Below, one piece after another: positions 28,894 through 37,407 of a DNA stretch of 64,000 nucleotides. Position numbers and translations under genes: made by a program. Within the stretch, counting starts at the first letter, position 1. Each line of letters opens with the position of its first letter. Source of the DNA: Clostridioides sp. ES-S-0054-01 (lineage in GTDB: Bacteria > Bacillota > Clostridia > Peptostreptococcales > Peptostreptococcaceae); the NCBI GenBank assembly GCA_021561035.1, contig CP067346.1, forward strand, positions 1,023,001-1,087,000, in the 5' to 3' direction. A model generated the notes under the pieces. That model ran no database searches, was not told the DNA's origin, and worked only from the letters and a program-made list of their open reading frames with translations.

Positions 28894-30069
28894 ATGAGAG
28901 AAGTAGTAATTGCCAGTGCAGCTAGAACAGCAGTAGGAAGTTTCGGGGGAGCATTTAAATCAGTTTCAGCAGTAGAATTAGGTGTAACAGCTGCTAAAGA
29001 AGCTATAAAAAGAGCTAATATAACTCCTGATATTATAGATGAATCACTTGTAGGTGGAGTACTTACAGCAGGTCTTGGACAAAATATAGCAAGACAAATA
29101 GCGTTAGGTGCAGGGATACCAGTAGAAAAACCAGCTATGACTATAAATATACTTTGTGGTTCTGGATTAAGATCTGTTTCAATGGCATCTCAACTTATAG
29201 CATTAGGGGATGCTGATATAATGCTAGTTGGTGGAGCTGAAAATATGAGTATGTCTCCTTATTTAGTACCAAGTGCTAGATATGGTGCGAGAATGGGTGA
29301 TGTTGCTTTTGTTGATTCAATGATAAAAGATGGATTATCAGACATATTTAATAACTATCATATGGGTGTTACTGCTGAAAATATAGCAGAGCAATGGAAC
29401 ATAACTAGAGAAGAACAAGATGAATTAGCTCTTGCAAGTCAAAATAAAGCTGAAAAAGCTCAAGCTGAAGGAAAATTTGATGAAGAAATAGTTCCTGTTG
29501 TTATAAAAGGAAGAAAAGGTGACACTGTAGTAGATAAAGATGAATATATTAAAGCTGGTACTACAATGGAGAAACTTGCTAAATTAAGACCAGCATTCAA
29601 GAAAGATGGAACAGTTACTGCTGGTAACGCATCAGGAATCAATGATGGTGCTGCTATGTTAGTAGTAATGGCTAAGGAAAAAGCTGAAGAGCTAGGAATA
29701 GAGCCTCTTGCAACTATAGTTTCTTATGGAACAGCTGGTGTTGACCCTAAAATAATGGGATATGGACCAGTTCCAGCAACTAAGAAAGCTCTAGAAGCTG
29801 CTAATATGACTATTGAGGATATAGATTTAGTTGAAGCTAATGAAGCATTTGCTGCTCAGTCTATAGCAGTGATAAAAGATTTAAATATAGATATGGCTAA
29901 AGTTAATGTTAATGGTGGAGCAATAGCTATAGGACATCCAATAGGATGCTCAGGAGCAAGAATACTTACTACACTTTTATATGAGATGAAGAGAAGAGAT
30001 GCTAAAACTGGTTTAGCTACACTTTGTATAGGTGGTGGAATGGGAACTACTTTAATAGTTAAAAGATAG
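28894..30069 (+). CDS. thlA1: Acetyl-CoA acetyltransferase (thiolase)
   Basis: A 391-residue thiolase that condenses two acetyl-CoA into acetoacetyl-CoA, the first step of the butyrate route. The nucleophilic cysteine is Cys88 in [10 protein letters not shown], and [16 protein letters not shown] with the C-terminal CIGGGMG holds the His/Cys acid-base pair. ATG 28894 follows ATGGAGGTAATAAAT; an in-frame ATG at 28879 lies within that site. A strong terminator at 30115 ends the operon. Confidence 0.95.
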   Translation: MREVVIASAARTAVGSFGGAFKSVSAVELGVTAAKEAIKRANITPDIIDESLVGGVLTAGLGQNIARQIALGAGIPVEKPAMTINILCGSGLRSVSMASQLIALGDADIMLVGGAENMSMSPYLVPSARYGARMGDVAFVDSMIKDGLSDIFNNYHMGVTAENIAEQWNITREEQDELALASQNKAEKAQAEGKFDEEIVPVVIKGRKGDTVVDKDEYIKAGTTMEKLAKLRPAFKKDGTVTAGNASGINDGAAMLVVMAKEKAEELGIEPLATIVSYGTAGVDPKIMGYGPVPATKKALEAANMTIEDIDLVEANEAFAAQSIAVIKDLNIDMAKVNVNGGAIAIGHPIGCSGARILTTLLYEMKRRDAKTGLATLCIGGGMGTTLIVKR

Positions 30070-30114
30070 TTTTAAATTATAATTTTTTTAAGTTAAATAT
30101 TTAATCATGAATTT

Positions 30115-30156
30115 AACCTGTAAGGATAACTGTTTGTTATTCTTACAGGTTTTTAT
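30115..30156 (+). terminator. Terminator of the butyrate operon
   Basis: AACCTGTAAGGATAAC and GTTATTCTTACAGGTT form a 16-bp stem with one mismatch and a five-base loop, followed by TTTTAT. It ends the bcd2-thlA1 transcript. Confidence 0.9.
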
Positions 30157-30264
30157 AGTTAAAAATAACTATTATCTATTAAACAAAAATAGTGTAAAAT
30201 ATATAATATCATGATTTTGAAGATATAAAAGAAAGTAGGAAGATAAAAGAAAGTAGGTAAAAGT

Positions 30265-31167
30265 TTGTTTAAAAAAGAAAATCAAAGATATAATCTTATA
30301 TCGTATACAAATGAAGAAGAAATGACTTTAAAAGAAGTTTTATTGGACAAACTAAATTTCTCAGTTAGGTCATTATCAAAAATGAAGAGAGAAAAGAGTG
30401 TCTTAGTAAATGGAGTGTATAAAAAGCCAAGCTCAAAAGTATATTGTGGTGATTTAATAGAGGTAAAAATAGAAGAGGAAAAAGCCAATTTTGAGTCTCA
30501 AGATTTAAATTTACAAATAATATATGATGATTTTGACATAATTATGGTGAATAAACCTCCATTTATGGTAGTTCACCCGACAAAAAGTCACTATGATAAA
30601 ACAATAGCAAATGGTATTAGTTACTATATAGATAACAAAAAAGAAAATGTGAAAATACGATTTGTAAATAGGTTAGATATGAATACTTCAGGGCTTGTTA
30701 TAGTAGCAAAAAATGCTTATGCACATCATACTATGTCTACGGCAATGAGTGAAAACAAAGTTGAAAAAACATATATAACAGTAGTTGAAGGAATTATAGA
30801 AGAAGATGAAGGAACTATAGATGAGCCAATTTATAGACCTACAGAAGATTCAATAAAGAGGATAATAGATGAAAGAGGACAGGCATCTGTTACTCATTAT
30901 AAAGTAGTAGAAAGATTAAAAAATGCAACGGTACTAGAAGTAAGTTTAGAAACTGGTAGAACACATCAAATAAGGGTTCATATGGCTCATATAGGTCATG
31001 GAATAATAGGTGATGAGTTATATGGCTGTGTAGATGAAGAGCTTATAAATAGGCAAGCACTCCATGCATACAAGCTGGAGTTTGAACAACCAAGAACAAA
31101 AGAAAAATTGAAATTTAAAGCAGATATACCAGAGGATATGAAAGAACTAATATCGAAATTAAGATAA
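30265..31167 (+). CDS. RluA-family pseudouridine synthase
   Basis: A 300-residue RNA-modifying enzyme. An S4-like region near residues 25-75 (FSVRSLSKMKREKSVLVNG) is followed by the catalytic motif NRLDMNTSGLVIVAKN, with the nucleophilic aspartate, and by GRTHQIRVHMAHIGHGIIGDELYG. The start is TTG 30265 after AAGTAGGTAAAAG. The leader has a small tandem duplication (AGATAAAAGAAAGTAGG, preceded by AGATATAAAAGAAAGTAGG). RluA, RluC and RluD types cannot be separated here. The next gene begins 13 bp later. Confidence 0.9.
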   Translation: MFKKENQRYNLISYTNEEEMTLKEVLLDKLNFSVRSLSKMKREKSVLVNGVYKKPSSKVYCGDLIEVKIEEEKANFESQDLNLQIIYDDFDIIMVNKPPFMVVHPTKSHYDKTIANGISYYIDNKKENVKIRFVNRLDMNTSGLVIVAKNAYAHHTMSTAMSENKVEKTYITVVEGIIEEDEGTIDEPIYRPTEDSIKRIIDERGQASVTHYKVVERLKNATVLEVSLETGRTHQIRVHMAHIGHGIIGDELYGCVDEELINRQALHAYKLEFEQPRTKEKLKFKADIPEDMKELISKLR

Positions 31168-31180
31168 TGGGGTGATATAT

Positions 31181-32185
31181 ATGATAATACATAAGTTTAT
31201 AATACATGTTTTGGATAAAAATAGTGATGTTCCAATACTAAACGACTTTGAAGGTAAAGTCAATCAAGAAGTAGATGGCTTTTTCCAGAAGTCTATAAAA
31301 AGAATTTCGAAGGATGAGGACTTAAGAAAGGCTATTTTTAAAGATTATAATAATAATTTAATTAAAAACTGCTGTGAACAAATAATATATGATGAAAGTT
31401 CTTTTTTGAAAAACTCTAAAGAAATTGCATCCTATTTATTTGATGTTATGAAAATCAATGCTGCATTAGAATCTTGTGATTTAGCAATTTGTTTATATAC
31501 TATTAAAGATGAAAAGAGTGTAGCTATACTGAAATTAGATTATAAAAAGTTGTACACTCATTCAATTGAATTTGTAGATGATAAATTTAATATTCAAATG
31601 GTTTCAAATGAGATTGGTATTCCAGAGACTCTAAGACAAAAGCAAGGAGCTTTGATTAGTCTAAGTGGTATAAATGATGAGTTTCACCTAAGACTTTTAG
31701 ATAAGGATGCTGAAAAAGAAGGGTCAGAATCAAAGTTTGTGACAGAATTTTTAAATGCTAAAAAAATAGATGATGATAAGTATAAAACAAAAGTATTTAA
31801 AAATACAGCTGAAAACTGGATAACCAATGCTCTTAGTAATGATATAAAGCAAGCTGAAGATGTAAGAAGTATATTAAATTACACACTAAAGGAAAAACAT
31901 GAAGTTGATATAAATGACTTTGTTGATAATTCAATTAAAGATGATGAGTTAAAAGATAGCTTTAAAGAGCATATGGAAGAAAAAGGTCTTGATGAAAGTT
32001 TTAGTATAGATAAAAAATGGGTTGAGAAAAAACTTAAAAAAAGAAGTATAAAAACAGATAATGGTTTTGACATAAAAGGAAACCTAACTGATTTTGAAGA
32101 CCCAATGAAGTATACTGTAAAACAAAATCAAGATGGGACTGTAGATATAGTAATAAAGAATGTGACATTTTATGAAGAAAAGTAA
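31181..32185 (+). CDS. Nucleoid-associated protein NdpA-like (PF04245)
   Basis: A 334-residue protein. ATG 31181 lies about six bases after TGGGGTGA; an in-frame GTG at 31172 overlaps that site. MIIHKFIIHVLDKNSDVPILND, the central LYTIKDEKSVAILKLDYKK and the C-terminal charged helices fit the 37-kDa nucleoid-associated family. Its role in clostridia is undefined. It lies 13 bp after the pseudouridine synthase gene and is probably co-transcribed with it. Confidence 0.75.
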   Translation: MIIHKFIIHVLDKNSDVPILNDFEGKVNQEVDGFFQKSIKRISKDEDLRKAIFKDYNNNLIKNCCEQIIYDESSFLKNSKEIASYLFDVMKINAALESCDLAICLYTIKDEKSVAILKLDYKKLYTHSIEFVDDKFNIQMVSNEIGIPETLRQKQGALISLSGINDEFHLRLLDKDAEKEGSESKFVTEFLNAKKIDDDKYKTKVFKNTAENWITNALSNDIKQAEDVRSILNYTLKEKHEVDINDFVDNSIKDDELKDSFKEHMEEKGLDESFSIDKKWVEKKLKKRSIKTDNGFDIKGNLTDFEDPMKYTVKQNQDGTVDIVIKNVTFYEEK

Positions 32186-32269
32186 TTTTGATTTAGGCAA
32201 TTTATATACTTGCTATATAAATTAAAGATAAGAATATATATTTTCTATATATTGTAAATAAATGTAATG

Positions 32270-32330
32270 TAGTCTGCGTGAACTTCGATGTAAATTATTA
32301 TGTGGAAGTTTACACAGACTATTTATATTT
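32270..32330. terminator. Probable bidirectional terminator between convergent genes
   Basis: TAGTCTGCGTGAACTTC (32270-32286) pairs with GAAGTTTACACAGACTA (32305-32321), with two mismatches. TTTATATTT follows on the plus side and ACATTACATTT on the minus side. It lies between the NdpA-like gene (+) and acpP (-) and could serve both. Confidence 0.7.
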
Positions 32331-32345
32331 GTAGACAAAACAATA

Positions 32346-32573
32346 TTATTTGCTTTCTTCGATATATTTACATATATCACCAATACATTTAAAATTCTCA
32401 GCTTCCTCGTCTGGTATTTCTATTCCAAATTCATCTTCAAGGGCCATTATAATTTCAACAGCATCTAATGAATCAGCTTCTAAATCATCCATTAAAGATG
32501 CCTCCATAGTTATCTCATCTAAATTGTCTACCCCTAATTGTTCTGCTATTATTTCTTTTATTTTTTCAAACAT
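32346..32573 (-). CDS. acpP: Acyl carrier protein
   Basis: A 75-residue, strongly acidic carrier protein. Ser35 in [20 protein letters not shown] is the expected 4'-phosphopantetheine attachment site. The minus-strand ATG follows AGGAGGCTTAAA. It carries growing acyl chains in type II fatty acid synthesis. The gene stands alone, not next to fab genes. The length and the DSL motif make the call secure. Confidence 0.95.
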   Translation of the reverse strand: MFEKIKEIIAEQLGVDNLDEITMEASLMDDLEADSLDAVEIIMALEDEFGIEIPDEEAENFKCIGDICKYIEESK

Positions 32574-32744
32574 TTTAAGCCTCCTAAAGCAGTTTTAATT
32601 AATTTTAATGTTAGTTTAATATAATATTGAGAATTTTTCAATAAGGAATCTATAAAAAATAATAAAATTTTATAAAGGTAGTAATAAAGTATTATTTGAT
32701 GAATAAACTTTATTGATAACAAATATAACTTAGGAGGAAATGCT

Positions 32745-33170
32745 ATGAAATATGTAGGACTATTACTAACTTCAGTAGGAATGTTTTTACTTATAGCAGT
32801 AAATTTTTATTATAATTCAATAACTTTAGATATGCAACGTATAGAGGACTATGTAATGGAGACTAATTTAATCCTTGAAGATGTAGCTGAAAAGGAGAGT
32901 TATGTATCTAATGAAAAAGAAGATTACATATCAAGACTAATGCATGTAAAGAAAGGGATAGAAAACTCAAAAACATCCTTCTTGATAGAAAGATATAAAG
33001 AATACAAAGTAAAATCAATAGAAAGTTTAATCTATACTATATCAGAAGAGAAAAAAGATTATCTAGATGAAGTTGATAGATACAATAAACTTGGTGAAAA
33101 AGAAATAAATAAACTAATCAATAAAAACTTTTTAGAAGTAACTTATCTGTCTATTACTACATATATTTAA
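32745..33170 (+). CDS. Hypothetical protein with one N-terminal membrane helix
   Basis: A 141-residue protein starting at ATG 32745 after TTAGGAGGAAATGCT. Residues 4-24 are hydrophobic (VGLLLTSVGMFLLIAVNFYY) and the rest is a charged, mostly helical region. No family is recognised. A short hairpin (TTAAAGAGAC at 33171 with GTCTCTTAA at 33189), without a T-tract, separates it from the tiny peptide gene downstream. Its place before spore-type genes hints at a sporulation role, but nothing in the protein shows it. Confidence 0.55.
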   Translation: MKYVGLLLTSVGMFLLIAVNFYYNSITLDMQRIEDYVMETNLILEDVAEKESYVSNEKEDYISRLMHVKKGIENSKTSFLIERYKEYKVKSIESLIYTISEEKKDYLDEVDRYNKLGEKEINKLINKNFLEVTYLSITTYI

Positions 33171-33217
33171 TTAAAGAGACAAAACTTAGTCTCTTAATGA
33201 TTCAAGGAGGATTAGTT

Positions 33218-33424
33218 ATGACAAAATTAGAAGACAATATGGAACGTTTCTTTGGAGGATGCGAAGGATTTTTTGGTAATAAAATGTTGATAATAATAGT
33301 TATAGTATTCTTATTATTATGTACAGACATTTTAGAAGACTTATTATGCGATGACAATATATGGATATGGGTTATACTAATAGTATTGTTGTTATTTAAC
33401 TTCGATGATGGTTGTTGTTGCTAA
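33218..33424 (+). CDS. Small Cys-tailed two-helix peptide (68 aa)
   Basis: A 68-residue peptide from ATG 33218 after CAAGGAGGATTAGTT; an in-frame ATG at 33197 lies before that site. MTKLEDNMERFFGGCEGFFG is followed by two hydrophobic segments (LIIIVIVFLLLC and IWVILIVLLLFNF) and the tail DDGCCC. The layout matches the next two peptides: an FFG/GC head, two hydrophobic stretches with an acidic break, and a cysteine-rich end. So it is a diverged member of the same local family, of unknown function. A terminator follows. Confidence 0.7.
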   Translation: MTKLEDNMERFFGGCEGFFGNKMLIIIVIVFLLLCTDILEDLLCDDNIWIWVILIVLLLFNFDDGCCC

Positions 33425-33443
33425 AAAATATTGATTATTAAAT

Positions 33444-33490
33444 AGGCAAAGCCAGTAACTTATACAAGTTATGGTTTTGCCTTTTTTAGT
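33444..33490 (+). terminator. Intrinsic terminator after the 68-aa peptide gene
   Basis: AGGCAAAGCCAGTAACTT pairs with AAGTTATGGTTTTGCCT around a short loop, followed by TTTTTAG. It isolates the 68-aa peptide gene from the tandem pair downstream. Confidence 0.88.
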
Positions 33491-33547
33491 TTAGATTAAA
33501 AAATTAAAAAAATAATAAAAATACATTAGCAAAATGGAAACCAAATG

Positions 33548-33556
33548 CATAGTATA
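33548..33556 (+). promoter_or_regulatory. Candidate sigma-K -10 box
   Basis: CATAGTATA fits CATANNNTA, the -10 consensus of sigma-K (established for Bacillus subtilis). It lies about 50 bases before the first of the tandem peptide genes. No clear -35 AC is found at 16-17 bases, so the call is tentative. Confidence 0.4.
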
Positions 33557-33604
33557 TGTTAGGAGCGAAAAGCTCAACAAAATATCAACAGGAGGTAACG
33601 TAGA

Positions 33605-33784
33605 ATGTTAGATAGATTTTTTGGAGAAGAAGGATGTTTTGGTGGAGGAGGATGGTGGATAATAGTACTATTCTTCCTATTCTTAGCTTTTGGAGATAGC
33701 TGGGCAGAATTTGACATAATGGCATGGATACCATTCCTAATAGTTTTATTAATACTTTGCTGCTGTGGTGGATGCTTAGAATAA
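33605..33784 (+). CDS. Small Gly/Trp/Cys-rich peptide (59 aa), first of a tandem pair
   Basis: A 59-residue gene with a good ribosome binding site (CAGGAGGTAACGTAGA) and ATG 33605. The head MLDRFFGEEGCFGGGGWW is followed by two hydrophobic stretches (VLFFLFLAF and WIPFLIVLLIL) and the tail CCCGGCLE. It is nearly identical in its first 85 or so bases to the next gene 213 bp downstream, so the pair arose by recent duplication. Such peptides near exosporium genes may be spore-coat or membrane components; this is inference. Confidence 0.8.
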   Translation: MLDRFFGEEGCFGGGGWWIIVLFFLFLAFGDSWAEFDIMAWIPFLIVLLILCCCGGCLE

Positions 33785-33817
33785 GAGTGCAGTTATTAAA
33801 AAAAGGAGGGCTTTGTT

Positions 33818-34018
33818 ATGTTAGATAGATTTTTTGGAGAAAAAGGATGTTTTGGTGGAGGAGGATGGTGGATAATAGTACTATTCTTCCTATTCTTGGC
33901 TTTTGAAGATTGCTGGAGAGACATTGATATAATGTCATGGATACCTTTCTTAATATTATTACTAATAACTTGTTCATGTGGTGGATTCTTTGATGGTGAC
34001 GGAGGCTGCGGCTGCTAA
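33818..34018 (+). CDS. Small Gly/Trp/Cys-rich peptide (66 aa), second of a tandem pair
   Basis: A 66-residue paralogue of the preceding peptide, starting at ATG 33818 after AAAGGAGGGCTTTGTT. It shares the head MLDRFFGEKGCFGGGGWW and the two hydrophobic stretches, but the acidic break reads EDCWRDIDIM and the tail is longer (CGGFFDGDGGCGC). The pattern suggests two membrane segments with cysteine-rich ends that could cross-link or bind metal. A terminator follows 23 bases after the stop. Confidence 0.82.
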   Translation: MLDRFFGEKGCFGGGGWWIIVLFFLFLAFEDCWRDIDIMSWIPFLILLLITCSCGGFFDGDGGCGC

Positions 34019-34040
34019 TACTGAAATCATTAGAATGGAA

Positions 34041-34073
34041 AAATGCTGGTATTTTATACCAGCATTTTTTTAT
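34041..34073 (+). terminator. Intrinsic terminator after the tandem peptides
   Basis: AAATGCTGGTAT and ATACCAGCATTT form a strong stem around a short loop, followed by a T-tract. Confidence 0.9.
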
Positions 34074-34270
34074 TTTATTTTTTAATATAATTTAAATTAA
34101 AAATGAATATTATTAAATTTGTTGAATATAGGGTATAATATAAAATATAATGTATTTAAGTGTAACTGTTTTTATGGTAAAATAAAAACTCATATAAATG
34201 TAGTTAAAATAGGAACCTTCAAGAATTTGGTTCAGTTTTAGATAAATTTAGTAAAATAAGGAGGATGAAG

Positions 34271-35287
34271 ATGAAAGGTAATATAACGATAAAAGATGTT
34301 GCTAAACAAGCAGGCGTGTCAATATCTACTGTATCTAGAGTTATAAATGATTCAAAACCTGTAACTGATGAAGTCAAACAAAAAGTTTTAGAGGTTATAA
34401 AAGAGACTGGATATATACCAAATCCGCTTGCTAGAAGCTTAGTAACTAAGAAGAGTCAATTAATAGGGGTAATAGTTCCAGAAGTTTCAGATTCTTTTGT
34501 TAATGAGGTGTTAAATGGAATAGAAGAAGTTGCTAAAATGTATGATTATGATATTCTTTTAGCAAATACATACTCTGATAAAGAACAAGAACTTAAGAGT
34601 ATAAATCTATTGAGAGCAAAACAAGTGGAAGGTATAGTTATGATTTCGTGGATAGTTGAACAAGACCACATCAACTATATACAAAATTGTGGAATACCAG
34701 CAACCTATATAAGTAAAACTGCTAGAAATTATGATATATATACAGTAAGTACTAGTAATAAAGAAGCTACTTTTGATATGACAGAGCATCTTATAAAGAA
34801 AGGTCATGAAAAGATAGCCTTTATAATGACTAGTAAAGATGATACTGTTTTAGAAATGGAAAGACTTTCTGGTTATGAGAAAGCACTTTCAAATAACAAT
34901 ATAGAATTAGACAAGAGTTTAATTAAGTATGGTGGAACTGATTATGAAAGTGGATACAATAGCATGAAAGAATTGTTAGATGATGGAATAATACCTCATG
35001 CAGCTTTTGTAACAGGTGATGAGGCTGCTATAGGTGCTATAAATGCTATATGTGATGCTGGATATAAAGTTCCAGAGGATATATCGGTTGCAGGATTTAA
35101 TGATGTTAAGATAGCTAGAATGTATAGACCTAAACTTACTACAGTATATCAACCTTTATACGATATGGGAGCAGTAGCAATAAGAATGGTTATAAAGTTA
35201 ATAAATAAGGAATTAATTGAAAATAAGAAAATAGAATTACCTTATAGAATTGTGGATAGAGAAAGTGTTATAGAAAGAAGAAAATAA
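34271..35287 (+). CDS. LacI/GalR-family transcriptional regulator
   Basis: A 338-residue regulator. ATG 34271 is chosen because AAGGAGG lies six bases before it; an ATG at 34265 abuts that site. The helix-turn-helix is ITIKDVAKQAGVSISTVSRV, the hinge helix is in NPLARSLVTKK, and a periplasmic-binding-like domain follows, ending in VAGFNDVKIARMYRPKLTTV. The effector sugar is unknown and no sugar operon adjoins. GGAACC and GGTTCA at 34211-34234 form an inverted repeat ahead of the gene that could be an autoregulatory site. Confidence 0.9.
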   Translation: MKGNITIKDVAKQAGVSISTVSRVINDSKPVTDEVKQKVLEVIKETGYIPNPLARSLVTKKSQLIGVIVPEVSDSFVNEVLNGIEEVAKMYDYDILLANTYSDKEQELKSINLLRAKQVEGIVMISWIVEQDHINYIQNCGIPATYISKTARNYDIYTVSTSNKEATFDMTEHLIKKGHEKIAFIMTSKDDTVLEMERLSGYEKALSNNNIELDKSLIKYGGTDYESGYNSMKELLDDGIIPHAAFVTGDEAAIGAINAICDAGYKVPEDISVAGFNDVKIARMYRPKLTTVYQPLYDMGAVAIRMVIKLINKELIENKKIELPYRIVDRESVIERRK

Positions 35288-35304
35288 AACTATTAAAATC
35301 AATG

Positions 35305-35338
35305 AGGCTGTCTCAAAATAGAGATAAGCCTTTTTTTC
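35305..35338 (+). terminator. Intrinsic terminator after the LacI gene
   Basis: AGGCTGTCTC pairs with GAGATAAGCCT through a slightly bulged stem and runs into TTTTTTT. Confidence 0.8.
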
Positions 35339-35372
35339 GTTGATGAAATGATGAAAATATATTTGATTTCAT

Positions 35373-35425
35373 ACAAAAAAGAGTGTCTCATGAACTAAAA
35401 AGTTCATTTTGAGACACTCCCATTT
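35373..35425. terminator. Bidirectional terminator
   Basis: GAGTGTCTCATGAACT (35381-35396) pairs with AGTTCATTTTGAGACACTC (35401-35419) with a small bulge. A-rich sequence on the left gives a six-T run on the minus strand, and CCATTTTTT follows on plus. It terminates the minus-strand basic-protein gene and backs up the LacI terminator. Confidence 0.88.
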
Positions 35426-35504
35426 TTTATGTCAATAATATAAAATTTAAGAATAGCTTAGCTAAAAAATAATTGTCTAATTATCTAAATAGTTCGTTTT
35501 TTAT

Positions 35505-35903
35505 CTATTCATGAGGATTAGACTTTTTAGTTTTCTTAAATAAGCCTTTAGATTTTTTTTGTTGACCACTTGGTGTATTTTTTGGTGCAGGTGAATTTGA
35601 CTTACCTTTAGTAGGTTTAACCTTCTTCGTTTTAGATGGCTTAGTATCTCTTTGAGTTTCTGCATCTGATATTTTTTCCATTATGGTATCCAATTTTTTG
35701 CGTTGATTTTCATCCAAAAATGCTTTGAATTTTGATACTACTTCATCTTTTCCATCTAAGTTCTTGCCTATTTTTATAAGTTCCTCCATAAGTTCACTTT
35801 CTGACTTTCCTTTGTAATTATCAGCCATCTTTTCTATCTTATCCTTATCAATATTTTTTTGTTTAGCCATTTTTTCTAATGACTCTGTATCTAATTTTTT
35901 CAT
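35505..35903 (-). CDS. Hypothetical protein with basic Lys/Pro-rich tail
   Basis: A 132-residue protein. The minus-strand ATG ending at 35903 follows AGAAAGGGGTTTTTTT; the open frame continues upstream but its extra residues look non-coding. Residues 1-80 are charged helices (MKKLDTESLEKMAKQKNIDK), and from about residue 85 the tail is strongly basic and disordered (KPSKTKKVKPTKGKS and GLFKKTKKSNPHE). No family is recognised. It is divergent from an acidic-tailed protein gene 212 bp away, near cdeC. Confidence 0.7.
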   Translation of the reverse strand: MKKLDTESLEKMAKQKNIDKDKIEKMADNYKGKSESELMEELIKIGKNLDGKDEVVSKFKAFLDENQRKKLDTIMEKISDAETQRDTKPSKTKKVKPTKGKSNSPAPKNTPSGQQKKSKGLFKKTKKSNPHE

Positions 35904-36051
35904 AAAAAAACCCCTTTCTATAAATATATATTGAATTATATTCATACTATTTATATATAGAAATAATATTGAAGTTGTGAATTGTGAGTGATATATAATA
36001 TAAATAAAAATTCTTATAGATAATATATATGCACTGAACTTTAAAAATGGA

Positions 36052-36078
36052 ACATTAAAATATGAAAAACATACTTTA
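36052..36078 (+). promoter_or_regulatory. Candidate sigma-K promoter before the acidic-tailed protein
   Basis: AC at 36052-36053, 16 bases, then CATACTTTA at 36070-36078 matches the sigma-K pattern AC-N16-CATANNNTA exactly. It lies 37 bases before the TTG start. The consensus is from Bacillus subtilis; use in this organism is inferred. Confidence 0.55.
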
Positions 36079-36114
36079 ATATAGGGCAATTATATAATAT
36101 AAGGGGGAATTGTC

Positions 36115-37017
36115 TTGAATAACTTACTATTTTTGATTGGAGTGATTGCATTGAGTAATGGTAATATCTCTATATTTGATGATAAAAATAAATCAAAAGG
36201 AAATAATAGAGTTAGAAAAAACAAAAAAAATGCAAATGATAAGCTATCACAGTCTATACATGGCAATTTAAGGTTTGATGCAAATGACATAAAAAGAGGT
36301 TTAAGGCTTATGGATTTAAGTGAAGAAGATTTAGAAATGGGAATGGAAATAATAACAAGAACTAAAAAATACATGTCAAGAGATGAAAGAAAAATACTAA
36401 TAAAAATAGAGAGTGTTTTAGATTTGGTTAGAGGAATAAAAAAATTAAATAATATAGACGTGGTAGACATAGAAGATGAAACAGATTTTTTTAGAAAAAT
36501 GGATAGTGATGATAAAAAGAATATGATGATAAAGGAAATTATAGATATATTCCCAGAAAAAAGAAAAAATTCAGTTGAAAAAGCTATAGGAATGAAAAAG
36601 AAGATAGATTTATTTGCAGAATTATTTTTACCAGATGACTTTGGAGAAGGTGGATTTAGTCTAAGTTCTTTGGCAAATATAAACAATCTTGGCAGTATGA
36701 ATAATCTTAAATTGCTAGGAAGTCTCTTAAGAGGTGATGATAGTAATGATGATAATGATGAGGAAGACAATTATGAAGATGAGGAATTAGATTATGAAGA
36801 CGAAGAATTGGATTATGATGAGGAAGAGTTAACAGATGAAGGTGAAATAGACGATAATGAAGATGAATTGGTAGAGGATAAGGACGTAGACTATGAAAAT
36901 ATCGAAAATGAAGAAGATATAGTGTATGATGAAGAACTATACAATATTAATGAGCAAGAACCTAAACATAATTATAATGAAAAAAATACTAAAACTAGAG
37001 TTAAGAAAAAGCGATAA
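36115..37017 (+). CDS. Hypothetical protein with repetitive acidic C-terminus
   Basis: A 300-residue protein starting at TTG 36115 after AAGGGGGAAT. A short hydrophobic start (NNLLFLIGVIAL) is followed by a lysine-rich stretch, a central helical region (about 50-185), SLSSLANINNLGSMNNLKLLG, and from about residue 205 a long aspartate/glutamate tail with repeats of YEDEELD and YDEEELT. The last residues turn basic (TRVKKKR). No known family. A sigma-K-like promoter and cdeC downstream suggest a late spore-surface protein; this is inference. Confidence 0.7.
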   Translation: MNNLLFLIGVIALSNGNISIFDDKNKSKGNNRVRKNKKNANDKLSQSIHGNLRFDANDIKRGLRLMDLSEEDLEMGMEIITRTKKYMSRDERKILIKIESVLDLVRGIKKLNNIDVVDIEDETDFFRKMDSDDKKNMMIKEIIDIFPEKRKNSVEKAIGMKKKIDLFAELFLPDDFGEGGFSLSSLANINNLGSMNNLKLLGSLLRGDDSNDDNDEEDNYEDEELDYEDEELDYDEEELTDEGEIDDNEDELVEDKDVDYENIENEEDIVYDEELYNINEQEPKHNYNEKNTKTRVKKKR

Positions 37018-37094
37018 TTAATTAAATACATAAAGAAAAAAGGAAGAAAAAGTAATGATAGAATAAGATTATCTCAATTACTATATAAAACCAC

Positions 37095-37123
37095 TTTAAA
37101 AATTTCAAAATTTATTATATAAT
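37095..37123 (+). promoter_or_regulatory. Candidate sigma-A promoter of the 6S RNA
   Basis: TTTAAA (37095-37100), 17 bases and TATAAT (37118-37123) lie about 11 bases before the inferred 5' end of the RNA. Confidence 0.5.
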
Positions 37124-37133
37124 AATAATATGA

Positions 37134-37310
37134 AATCCTGAAACATACGATAAGGCTTTTTTAAATTCAACCTACAAATGAAATACGGGAGACCGTGTCT
37201 GGTAAATTATAACATGCCTGGTTGATTTTGGACGTTAAAGGTTACTAGCAAGTCACCCACCTGGGAGTGCCTAGGGTGTGAATTTACTTAGCCACCGGTG
37301 TTTCGGGACA
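37134..37310 (+). ncRNA. ssrS: 6S RNA (RNA polymerase-binding RNA)
   Basis: About 177 nt without an open frame and with much higher GC than its surroundings. TCCTGAAACA (37136-37145) pairs perfectly, allowing one G-T, with TGTTTCGGGA (37299-37308), giving the terminal stem expected of 6S RNA; the TCCTGA start resembles Bacillus 6S RNA. CACCCACCTGG and CCTAGGGTGTG form an internal hairpin near the 3' side, as in known 6S RNAs, leaving a large central bubble. It is followed at once by a strong terminator. 6S RNA binds the housekeeping RNA polymerase and dampens transcription in slow growth. Identification is by structure and length, not by a covariance search. Confidence 0.75.
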
Positions 37311-37315
37311 AAAAA

Positions 37316-37349
37316 AGTGCTACTATTTAAAATAGTAGTACTTTTTTTA
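37316..37349 (+). terminator. Intrinsic terminator after the 6S RNA
   Basis: AGTGCTACTATTT pairs with AAATAGTAGTACT around a one- to two-base loop, followed by TTTTTT. It separates the RNA gene from cdeC. Confidence 0.9.
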
Positions 37350-37407
37350 TTAAAATGCATTTTTCTACTAAATATACCTAATTATTGATAAATTTAAAAA
37401 GCAAGTA

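Noticed and set aside
36090-36770. Minus-strand open frame of about 226 residues across the acidic-tailed protein gene
   Set aside because: Serine- and phenylalanine-rich antisense translation of an acidic plus-strand gene that has a good ribosome site and promoter.
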